The notes beneath the pieces were generated by a model. It worked only from the letters and a program-made list of their open reading frames with translations, had not been told where the DNA came from and ran no database searches. From Hymenopellis radicata (Eukaryota > Basidiomycota > Agaricomycetes > Agaricales > Physalacriaceae), in NCBI GenBank assembly GCA_015501595.1, contig JADNRX010000008.1:62001-126000 (forward strand): a stretch of DNA of 64,000 nucleotides, written 5' to 3'. Below, piece by piece: positions 35,739 through 46,031 of the stretch; position 1 is the first letter of the stretch; the number at the start of each line of letters is the position of its first letter. The position numbers were made by a program, and so were the translations under genes.

Positions 35739-38700
35739 CTACTTCTCCGACGCCAGTCCTGCTTCACTGGCGAGAGAATAGAATATGGAATCCTTTCTCT
35801 CTAGTAGTGTCTGGGGCGCGTCAAACTCTGCCACCTTGCCAGATTCCATAACAAGAACACGGTCATAGTCGATAATGGTATTCAAACGATGTCTGTCAGG
35901 AATTTTGAGAAAACGACGCCCAAACCGGCAAGGCGGAAACGTACGCGATAGTCAAGATAGTAACGTTGGTAAATGCGGGTCCCCGGATGATATCCTGGAT
36001 ATTCTTGTCTGTGTCTAGATCAACTGCTGAAGTAGCCTCATCCAGCACAAGTACTTTCGACTGAGCCACGAGTTAAAAAGGATTCAGACTGAAGGACGAT
36101 ACTGCCCACCTTGCGTAAGAGGGCTCTGGCGAAACAAAGGAGCTGTCGCTGTCCAGAAGAAAGCGACGAGCCTCCTTCCCGAACCGGGGCATCAAGACCT
36201 TCAGGCAAAGTCTCGACGTATTCTCTCAAATGCGCTTGTCCGAGCGCCACCCATATATCGGCATCGGGGTGTTCGCCCACGGGATCGATATTTTCGCGCA
36301 GGGTCCCTTCAAATAGATCCGGCGACTGGGGCACAATGGAGATTGAAGATCTCACTGTTGGAAGGAGGTTCATCAAGTTAGACGCGGTTCAGAGCGTCGG
36401 CAGTGACTTACGATCATGAAGGCCAATTTTAGTAATGTCAATACCGTCAATGAAGATGGCGCCCTCGACGGGCTCTATGATGCGGAAGAGAGCAAGTAAA
36501 AGCTAAAAAAAAACTGTCAGTACATCGAAACCCATAGATAGACGAGAGTCTCACGGAAGACTTCCCAGCGCCGGTCCTTCCACAGATACCGATTTTCTCT
36601 CTAGGTTTCTAGCAGATCGCTTGAGTAACATTTTGCTGTTTGCTGGAAACATCTCTTACAATATTCAAAGAGAGGTCTTTCAAAACGAGGTCCAGTCCTT
36701 CGCGGTATCGTGTTGAGTAACCCCTGCGGCAACAATCAGTAAAGAAATTTGGTAGTGACGCTGCGAACCCCTACCGGAACTCAACTGCCCCTTCAGCTGG
36801 CCAAGATTCTTCCGGCTTCGACTCGGGCAGTTCATGCGCAGCCTCATGGGGTACCTCTATTTGATGCAGTATACGTTCGACACTAACAATGTTCTGCTCA
36901 ATCTCACTGGCCGACCGGACTACCCAATTCTGCAAACAGGTTTGTGAGCGGAGGCTTAAGCGATTGACAGTGTCTACTGACGAGTGAAGAGGTCGCATTC
37001 AAAGCATACGAAAGCACAAGCCCAACAAGACCAGCATCGACGCCAGTAGTGATCAGAGCAACCACAGCAAGGAGGGCAACGACTAGAATGACTATCGCTC
37101 CCACTGTCTCCAAGCGCACGGAAAGCCATCGATTCACAGAAATGCTAGACAGGTAACAGATCTGGTTCCGGTCGACCCTTCGCTGGATAGTGGAAATGAA
37201 GATAGGTTGTTGGTTGAATGCCCGGATCGTAGACAGGCCTGCTAATGACTCAGAGAACCACGCGAAGATCGGAGAACGAGAGACAGCGTCCAAGCGCTTG
37301 AGTTCTCGGGACGTTGCCAGGTAGTATCTAACACGCACGTACTAAGTCAAGGTTAGACGTTACATATGACACCACTCACTTCATGACTTGCATATAGAAG
37401 TATCCAAGGGGTACAACGGCAATGAGGAAGAGAGGGAAACTGGCGCCGATGACGATCACGATGAATATGCAGGTGGCGGACGTTCTACAAAATCCTTGAA
37501 TGACCCGAGCAAGAACTTGATCGACAACGTATATGTCACGAGAAAAGAGATTCAACGTTCTATGTTGTCAATGAAGGTTAGAACCATTTGCCAACAGAGA
37601 CGAAATCTTACCGTCCAGTAGGGGTCAACTCAAAGAAACTAAGCGGGGCATGAATCAAAGATTCCAACATCTGCGAGATCGTTAATCTAGCGTTAGAGTT
37701 GATAGGGTAGATACGCACCGAATCGTGAAGCTGTTTAGCGCTTCGGATCGAGCACAACACCCAGATCAAGATAGCTGCCATACCACTGAACAAAATGGAC
37801 GATAACGAGGACAGCCCGTAAACAAGCATGTATCGCCACATGTTGGAATTGTCCCCCATCTGACTGTTATGTTCGCCCCAGCTTCGTAACACAAGGTTAC
37901 TCAAGACTGACGCCGCCTGTTGAAGAACTATTGCAAGAAGATAGAGTAGGAATCCGGTCTTAGATGCGGCCTTGACATATTCAGAATAGACACGCCTCTT
38001 GACGGATCCTTGTTCCATGTGCTCCTTGGATAGACCAGTCGACTCTTGAGCTCTCACGGGAGCAGGAGGTGCGAGTATGGCCTTCGAGAAACTCGAGCGA
38101 CGCAACTTCTCCGAAAGATTGATACTGAACTTCGCATCTATTTCGTCGTCTTTCAACTCTGGAGTGACAGGTCCCTTCCCATTGCCGTTGGAGCTCGGTA
38201 TCATGGGCGTGGCCGATCCCGAAACGTTGGTGCTGGTTCCGTGTCCCTGGCTATCACAATGTTTGGAAGAAACCTAACGTATATATGGCATTCTAAACTC
38301 ACACAAGTTTTGAAATTTCTCCTTCAGTGTTATCCATGAGGGACATATAGGAGCCCTGCTCAAGGATTATTCCACGCCGAATGAATGCGACGTGGTCGAA
38401 GTCTTTGATGAAAGCGATGCTGTTTGTGACAAGGATTCGAGCCTTCGTAGCGAGGATGCCTTGAGGCCCGATAACATTATCTGAATGCAATTTTGAGATG
38501 TTATCCAAACACAAAAAATCCATACTCACTGAAAATATGGCGAGCTACATGGCTATCGACTGCTGCCAAGACATCGTCCAACAAGACACTACAGCAGGGG
38601 GTCAACGCGACTCGAAGCGGGATGGACAGCCTTACAGATCGGCGCGAGCATAAACAGCTCTCGCAAGGGCAATGCGGGCGCGTTGGCCACCAGAAAGCTG

Positions 38701-41495
38701 ATGAACACGAATAATGATTAGACTTCTGCAACGTATGACGATTATGGACGTACAGTTATGCCTTTCTCTCCCACTTCCGTCAAGTCCCCTTGCGCTAACA
38801 GCGCGAGATCCGGTCCGAGGGCACACGCTGACGAGATCTTCAGCGAAACAAGAAGGGATAAGGTTTTTGACGCACCTTCGATCACCAAGTTATAAAAGGT
38901 CTCCTCGTAAACATGGGAAAATAGTATGTTCTCTCGGACGGTTGCAGAGAGAATCCAAGGGTTCTGAGGCGCGTATGCGATGGTGCCGTTGACCACAAGC
39001 TCCCCTTCCTTCCTATTCATATCTCCGATTATCGCCGAAAGTAAACTTGTCTGTCAAGCCGAGTTATTTCATGTTCCAGCAGGACGACGAGACTTGCCTT
39101 GCCACAACCAACTTTGCCCAGGACACCAAGCAACTCGCCTTTCTTCACTGATAAGTTGATATCCTCAAGCGTCGGCTTAACAGCGTCCTTTGACCAGACG
39201 AAATCGGCATTCTTGATGGAAAGAACCTAGAGAACCGACAGGAATCAGTAGTAAGTTAGATTGAGAAGATGGAGTGTACCTCATCGCCTGGTTGTAGATT
39301 TGGCCGTTCAATCACTTTCCGGTTGTCAACCTGCAACTCATCGGCTCCCAAAAACTCTGCCAGTCGCTTAACAGAAACGATGGCTTCGATGATGTTTGAA
39401 GTCACTTGGCTAAACTGTTCGTGTGCTAGTCAGATGGACATGCGCGCTCCCGAGCGAACGAGACAAACCATAGCCAAAGGGAACTGTAATAACATGAAAA
39501 GCGAGATGGCAGGGAAAATGATATCTGAGGTTATCGGCTGCGAAGAAGTTACCGCAGCGACTGCGAGCGAACTGAAGGCGACCAGTAGAGGGATACCACT
39601 CCATAACATCATATTCAAGGACTAGCACAACAACTTAGCCATCAAGTAAACTGGGAATAATGCCTTACTCACAGTCGCGATACCAATCTTGCGCAGCATT
39701 TTCAGTTCCATGTCATTACGCACGATGAAAATCTTGCGCATGAATGCATACTCCCACGCATACAATTTGATACTATACGGCAATGAATTTTAGCACCATT
39801 CAGGTAGGAAAGTAAAAACCTTTTCATGTTGGACAGTAGCTCACTCATGAGTCGCGTCCTCTTGTCGCGATTCTTCATCTGTTGCTCTTGCATACGCTTC
39901 AGAATTCGGGCGATGACTATCAAATGTCAGAGTGGGGATTAACGCGCCGTAAAGAAGTACGCACATGTGTTAAGAGGAACCGATACGACCATGATAGCTA
40001 CACCGACGAACGCAGCCCATCCCAAAAGATTGTACAAAGAAACGAAAGCCAACGTGATCTGGAAAGGCAGGGATAAGATGTAAATCTAAGTCCGAAAGTC
40101 CGAAGCGACAAACCTGGAAGGGACCAGAAATCGCGATCAGTGCATACGTGCAAAAGTCTTGCAATCTCGTCGCGTCCACGGACATGAGGTTGACGATGTC
40201 ACCAGACGCGCGGGTACGCTCATCGTTGGACAACACCAGCGACTTATTATAAATCACTGATACTAATCCCGCGCGAACTCGCATTCTAGCGCGAGGTTAA
40301 TTGTATCTTTAGGTCATTGGAATGAATTGCTTACCCAGTTTCGAACGTCCTCTGGAAATACTGATTGAGGATTACGGTCTGCGCGATGGATGCGATAAAC
40401 ATGAGGACCGCGATAGCAAAGCCTTCGAGTGGATGACGACGAGAAGATGAGAAGTGGTCCATCTGATAGAGCGATATGTACGAAAGAAGCCATCGCAGAA
40501 GTTGAGGCTGTAGAAACGCGAGTGAGTCTGACACGAGCTTCATGCCAGCGGCAATACCGTATGGACGACCGTAAGCGACAAAGAGGGCTTTCCACAGCGC
40601 ACTACCGGTATGTCAGCATCCCGAACTGACCACTGGGACTGTCACTTACTGCTTCTTCAGTGCGCGTTCCAGACGTCCGCTCAAGCGAATGGAATCATCT
40701 GCAGGACGTAGAGATGGTAGATCGTTCTCTGTAATGAATTGCGAGGCACCCTTCTTCATAAGCGGCGTCATCCACTCGAAGAACTGGAGAATATATGTTG
40801 GTTAATTGAGTAGAAGAGCTCGAAGACCACATACCCAGATACTGAAGATGTTAGCGGTGATGATAGGGCTCTCGGGTGGTTCATTTTCATTGTGTTCTTT
40901 CCCCGGCACCTTCTCAGGACCTATACACTCCAAGCAGAATGAAAGAAGGCCTAAACCACCGATCGCGGCTTTCAAGGCAACGGTAACACGCGAGATATGG
41001 GAGCCGCTCGAGAGTGTAGTTCGGATCCAAATGGCCAGGGCCAGGAGGTACACTGGCCAATATATGAGGAGGAATGCCGACGAGCTACGTGTTCGCGTGT
41101 GGTTGTAGTACGTGAGGAATATGGCACCAGCGATGGAGACCGGTTCAAGGATGTAAGACTGGAGAACCGGGACGAACTTGTGGAGGTAAATAGCGACGCA
41201 AAGATTGGCGATGCCCACGCAGAACGCCAAGGTGAGAAAGACCTATTTTTGCGTGAGTACTGCCCCACTGAACTTGAGATGTGCGTACAAGCTTTGCCCG
41301 CAATAACCATCGACTTTTGGTGCATAACTTTTGATTTTCCTTCAAGAATGTGGTGAAACACCGCAACACCGACGAGACCAGCAGAACTGTGTAGAGTGTC
41401 GATAGAATGATACCTTCCTCGAAGCATGGCGTCAGATCAAACGAACGTTGGCGAGAAACCACGGCCCAGCCTTCAATGTCGCGGCAGGCGGCCAT
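35739..41495 (-). CDS. ABCC-type (MRP/Ycf1-like) full-size ABC transporter
   Basis: A full ABCC exporter with order TMD0-TMD1-NBD1-TMD2-NBD2, typically pumping glutathione or other conjugates and drugs at the vacuole or plasma membrane. The ATG at 41495 opens TMD0 ([37 protein letters not shown]). NBD1 has Walker [15 protein letters not shown] near 39,100-39,160, signature [15 protein letters not shown] near 38,650-38,700 and Walker [19 protein letters not shown]2 has Walker [13 protein letters not shown] near 36,560-36,600, signature [17 protein letters not shown] near 36,110-36,190, and a downstream H-loop (TIAHR-type) segment near 35,950. The protein ends [16 protein letters not shown] with TAG at 35739-35741. 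NBD1's Walker B is followed by D where most ABC ATPases have E, the usual ABCC asymmetry. About 20 short introns; all motifs look intact. Its position beside the polyketide cluster makes export or self-protection conceivable, unproven. Confidence 0.93.
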
Positions 41496-42509
41496 TATTA
41501 CGACAGATGGCGTGAAAGAGGGCGAGATTGCGCGAGCGTAGGAGGGAAAGCCTCTTACAACACGCTTGGTAAGAAATGCCGGCGCTAGTCTGCCTTTTAG
41601 GCGGACAGGGACTCGATCAAAGCTGACACTCGAATCATTTGACCGATCAGTGGCACCGATTTGGGTGGCGATTTACATAATACATGGCTACCCAAACGTG
41701 CGAGGAATCCAGCGCATGATTTGCCTGCAGAACAAGGCAGCGGATTCCACTGAACAAGGCACCAGCTTCCACTGTTACTAGGAGCGGATTCCAGTGTACT
41801 TAGTCCCCTAGAAAAAGCTCGACGATGCCCACCATAATTTATAGATTTGTTGAAATGCATGAGCAGCCCAGGAGAAAGCAAAATATGTGTATTACTACTA
41901 TTTACTCAACATGCTACATAAGACATGTACAAAATACGGACAGCAGATCTACAGAGTGGCTTTGTATGTTGTCATCGCCATCAATCTTCGACGACGACGA
42001 CGACGACGTTGCCGAGAAAGAAAGGAACCGAAGACGACAACACTTGAGGAAGACGAGGGCGAGTGGAGTCGAGAGCGTCGTGTGGAAACAAATGTTGCGA
42101 CGACGTGCCAACGGCAGCGACGGTGGCGAGGCCGCGGAAGGCTCAGAGCGAATGCGAAGGGACAGCAGTTGGCAGCAATTTGGAGTCGGCCAGCGGCGTC
42201 GAGGCGGCACATCAACTGCGTATTGGCCAGGGCAGGTACTGGCTGTTCATACCAAACAGTGGAAGAAGAAGAAATGCTCGCGCCGAAGATACCGGCGAAT
42301 TTCTTAGAATCCTTACAGTAGAATCCGCTGCGTTGTTCTGCACCAGATTCCGGCACCACCGCAGCGGATTTCCCCTCAATCTCGCAGCAGAAAGTGCTGC
42401 ATCTCAAATCCAGCAGATTCCGGTGTTTCAATGTTTGGGGGTGTACGCAGTCGTTGAGACCCACGAGCGGTTGCGAGGTGGCGCTCCTCACGCTCCTCTA
42501 AACTGCTCC
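41496..42509. other. repeat-containing intergenic region
   Basis: About 1 kb between the ABC transporter start and the HNH gene stop. It contains one of two ~48-bp direct repeats, repeated GCGGATTCCA(C/G)TG words (about 41738-41800), a GAC/GAA-rich low-complexity stretch (41985-42065) and an inverted repeat AATCCGCTGC/GCAGCGGATT (42322-42331 and 42361-42370). The long open frames here are driven by the low-complexity sequence and have no motifs. Confidence 0.5.
41614..41662 (+). repeat. ~48-bp direct repeat, copy A
   Basis: Matches 43899-43945 in the same orientation, differing only by a 2-nt indel and one substitution. The shared core is ATCATTTGACCGATCAGTGG plus CACCGATTT. The two copies bracket the HNH-nuclease gene. 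Confidence 0.9.
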
Positions 42510-43651
42510 CTACATCTCTCCCAAGATCCAAAGCCTTTGAGGGCCATTCCGCTCGCTGTCTGTGCCATCCTCATCAGAGTCCCCTTCCATCCGAAAAGGC
42601 AGCTCAGAAAAGTAGATATTCAGAAGATTTTTGTAGTCGTCATGGGCAAATCTCTTGAGGATGCACTGAAGATAATGCCAACGAAAGAGGCCGGGAGGAG
42701 GAACATGATTCGACTGGGGCCGGGGAGGGTTTGCAGGGAGCCCATGGATGGCGGGGTAGACTGTTGGTTTCTGCTGTAAACCCACTAGCGTGTACTCCTT
42801 GTTCGGTGGCGCGATGGCGAACATATGACATTCGTAATTGTTCTAGACAGTTGATCAATGGAAATTTAAGAGATGAGAAAAGGAGAACTCCTCACTAGGG
42901 AAACGAAACGAAGGCCCATCTCATACTTATCAAACCATGCATCCAGTGTGATCAACAAAGACATGCCGAAAATTTCGTGGAAGATTGAGAGATTTGGGGC
43001 GGGCGCCAGAGATGTGAAAGTATGGTAGATCATTCGCGCAAGATGATCCCCCATGCGCTTGGGGCAGATGTGACTGTTTACAAGTGGATCCGACGCCGCT
43101 GTCACCCAGCACTTTCCATCGCGCTCCTTCACGCGACCAGCCATGGTGCTTGCATTCCCGGTCATGGTGGTAACAGATTTCCCCTCGCGGCGACTAATTT
43201 TCGAGAGGCCGACTGTAATTCCGGCTGGAAGGTCGTAGCGGTAGATCGACGCAGTTAACGGGGCTGTGTTTACAACAGGACACCACTGCTCCTTCCATAC
43301 TAGCAACGAACCACGGAGACTGGCAGGATCGCAAATATCGTGTGCAAGGTCGATCAACCATTTCGACGCCTCTTGGCGAGAATATCGAAGGAACTCGCCG
43401 AGGGGTCCGCTAAGAAGGCAGATCGAGTGGGTAGCCGGAGAGGTAGTGCCGAGGGTCATGGCTGTGGCGGCGTGCATGTCGTCGGAAATCGTTGATGGTG
43501 TATCAGGATAGAGACGGACGGAGGAGGAGTTGACTCGGAGCTCAAGTATTCCTGTGAGATCCGGTGGAGGGGTGTCGGTGAGACCATCTTGCGTGGACGG
43601 TCCAGATGGAGGGTCGAAGGGAGGGATGGGAGGAAGGAATGGTGTTGACAT
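42510..43651 (-). CDS. HNH-nuclease-domain protein (agaricomycete family)
   Basis: Starts at the ATG at 43651 (MSTPFLPPIPPFDPPSGPST) and ends GEM with TAG at 42510-42512, with one intron near 42830-42890. The C-terminal half carries the mushroom-expanded HNH_2-type domain: ERDGKCWVTAASDPLVNSHI then CPKRMGDHLARMIYHTF, followed by LDAWFDKYEMGLRFVS and a block with NYECHMFAIAPP. The cysteine/His arrangement around NSHICPKRMGD is the presumed metal site. The first position of the classical HNH core is not clear-cut, so nuclease activity is not certain. Members of this family are numerous in Agaricomycetes and their role is unknown. The gene sits between ~48-bp direct repeats and next to a TIR element, so it may lie in a mobile or recently inserted segment. 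Confidence 0.75.
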
Positions 43652-43898
43652 GGTGGTCTTGGCGAGGTGAGCACCGCTACTGTGAAAGTCAAGTGAAAGC
43701 AGTTCGAGAGCAAGCAGGTGCTCGCCAAATACTGCGAAATAAGATCGAAAGTAGCCGGCAAAGAACGGCATCTGTTATTTGCCGTTTCCTTGCCTTTGTT
43801 TCTGTAAATCTGTTTGCATACAGAAAAACAACCGAAATACAGACTTTTTTTCTGTTTTAGTACCTTTCCAGATGTTAAGAAATATGTTACGGACGACG

Positions 43899-43945
43899 CG
43901 ATCAAAGATGACACTCATCATTTGACCGATCAGTGGCACCGATTT
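43899..43945 (+). repeat. ~48-bp direct repeat, copy B
   Basis: Same orientation as 41614-41662, with a 2-nt gap and one mismatch. It ends three bases before the left terminal inverted repeat of the element at 43949-44547. Confidence 0.9.
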
Positions 43946-43948
43946 ATG

Positions 43949-44009
43949 GTCGACTCGGAATAATCTATTTGAGAACCCCGGTTCGTCACGATTGTGACAC
44001 GAACCCTCC
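43949..44009 (+). repeat. terminal inverted repeat, left
   Basis: 61 bp, inverted copy of 44488-44547. Differences are one extra base after GTCGAC and a GA/CT change in the hairpin loop. Confidence 0.9.
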
Positions 44010-44249
44010 TCAATTCTGTGGCGCAATTGAGCATGTTCCACGCAAAAGTGGGCACTCGAGTGTTGGAAACCATGTCTGCTAAACCGAGAAATAAAATTGA
44101 ACACTGGTATATTCGAGAACATGATTCATTAGGCAATGCCACACATATATTTATCTAAGGCTGCCACAGATGAAGAGTCCACACCCCAAGGTGCGCCACA
44201 GTTAGCTGTATCCTACTAGCTGCATAGTTCTGGGCCGCTGCATGACACT

Positions 44250-44285
44250 GGGGACTGCTCCGAGCCAGGGGACTGCTCCGAGCCA
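44250..44285 (+). repeat. 18-bp tandem duplication
   Basis: The unit GGGGACTGCTCCGAGCCA occurs twice without interruption (44250-44267 and 44268-44285), inside the TIR element. Confidence 0.9.
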
Positions 44286-44487
44286 GTCAAACTTGACATG
44301 TCTGCCATCCGGCGCGTCTTGATGGCTGTGAGCTACGTTGGGTGCAATTGGGTAAGCAAAAGGCAATATATAGACTTGTGCCAAGTGTTAGTACCCACTC
44401 CCATGATATACAATGGTGTGAAGATGGATACTGAGGCTGTAGGGCCCTGAACTTCATCGAGAACACTCAGATCGGACAATCGGGCCG

Positions 44488-44547
44488 GGAGGGTTCGTGT
44501 CACAAAGGTGACGAACCGGGGTTCTCAAATAGATTATTCCGGTCGAC
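44488..44547 (-). repeat. terminal inverted repeat, right
   Basis: 60 bp, inverted copy of 43949-44009 with an internal hairpin. Confidence 0.9.
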
Positions 44548-46031
44548 TCCCCTACTCAGTCTACAAAGCTCTAAGGATCACAGGAACACTCAAGGTTGTT
44601 GCTTCTGCATTCGCAGGTAGCGCGCAACCGAAGGCACGGATGTATTCCAATGATACGTACTAATTAGTATGGTACTCACTCCTCTCTAGTAGTGTGTGTT
44701 GGTCATTCCCCACTTGTGTCTCGCCGCGGCTTTAAACGTTTGCGCAGCAAAGAGCATTCAAACGTTATATTTACACTGCCGATGCCTCTTTAGACGCGAC
44801 CGTCACGACCGCAAATAGATCAAGGTATAATTGGTCATACATGTTGGCAAAGTCTCATCGGCATCACCGATATAAACCGGTGGACGGCAAAGAAGAAGAC
44901 CAAGTGTCCCCCAAGGCTATAGTTGAGAGGATACGAAAGTTCCGCTAAGCGTCTAGTCGGAGTCAACGCATCGGGGTAGGATCTCCCGTGAATGCTTCCC
45001 CAGCATTCTACGAGTGATGAAAATTGACAAAACAGGCCCAAAAATGTACGCCGGGATGTAGGCATTCCGTCTTGGTTGTCTAGTGTGTACATTGAACAAG
45101 ATGATGTCGAAGACACGGAGAGAGTATTTTGGAAGTGCAGAGTACCAGTGGCCGGCGTGGACGTCGCACATAAGAACCGTCAAGCTGAGGCCGGGCTACG
45201 AATAGGTGTGTATCGTCCTCGATTGCAGTCGTAACCCAATTGTTTTCCAGGAGAGCGTAGGAGCTAGGCGCTGAGCATAATCCAATTCAGAGCTCAATAA
45301 AATGTCGGAACAGAATAACGCGGGCAAATGGGTTTCACTAAGAATGAGCTTGAGCGCATGTCCTTGCTCACCGGACTCCGAATCCACTAGCAACGGTGAA
45401 CGAGAACACTGCGTATCTGAGTTTTGCGGCTAGTAGCAGAGAATATCCATGAAAATGGAAAGGCGACAAGCCGGTGAAACATGCGTTGGACACGACCTTA
45501 TCACAGTTTCAAACCACAAAAACCAGGAAGATGTCGGTGTACTGAAGGGATAGATTTCGACTAGAACTTTGACTAGAGGTTGAAACTTCGCGAGATGGTC
45601 GCGAGAGCTTCAAGGAAGGCAAGCCTGGCAAGGTATCGAGCCGATCCGCTATTTAGTACTATTTGGTTGTGGCGTCGTTCTGCACCAAGAATCGAGGCGA
45701 AGTCGCCCCGTTGGGCCATCGTCTGTCATTTATCGACGCACATCGGCTCGCTATCACCAGTTGCTCTCAAGCTTTGGAAATGACCCCGATCGGGGGTTGG
45801 TGAGCGACCTTGAGAATGCGAGCCGTCTCTCGAAGGCTACCACAGACAGTTTAGGAAAGATGCTTCGCCCTGTTGCACTCGAGTATATGTATCTCTCAGT
45901 TTTGCAGTGAATGCATCATGATATTGGTACAAAAACAGAATTCTACATTGAAACATTTGCGTAGCGGATATATAGGATGTGCGTAGCAGAAATACATGAT
46001 ACATAGTAGCAACGCGGAGAGGATCCGAAGA
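44548..46031. other. gene-poor edge of the polyketide cluster
   Basis: About 1.5 kb between the TIR element and the PKS stop codon. Short open frames (44835-45183, 45196-45393, 45580-45783) have no recognisable motifs and do not join into a gene. Nothing else was recognised. Confidence 0.45.

Larger units (their letters stand above)
43949..44547. mobile_element. 599-bp MITE-like element with ~60-bp terminal inverted repeats
   Basis: The ends 43949-44009 and 44488-44547 are inverted copies, matching at about 58 of 61 positions and both beginning GTCGAC. Each terminal repeat also contains its own hairpin (GGTTCGTCAC, 4-nt loop, GTGACACGAACC). The interior has no coding capacity that I recognise and holds an 18-bp tandem duplication. 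The size and structure fit a non-autonomous DNA transposon (MITE). No convincing target-site duplication was found, so the exact ends are uncertain. Confidence 0.7.

Noticed and set aside
41825..42779. Long overlapping open frames rich in Asp, Arg and Glu
   Set aside because: They come from GAC/GAA/CGA low-complexity DNA and from the antisense strand of the HNH gene; no conserved motif.
43949..44547. CRISPR-like or bacterial attachment-site interpretation of the hairpin repeats
   Set aside because: The genome is fungal and there are only two inverted copies at the ends of one element, so a transposon-type structure fits better.
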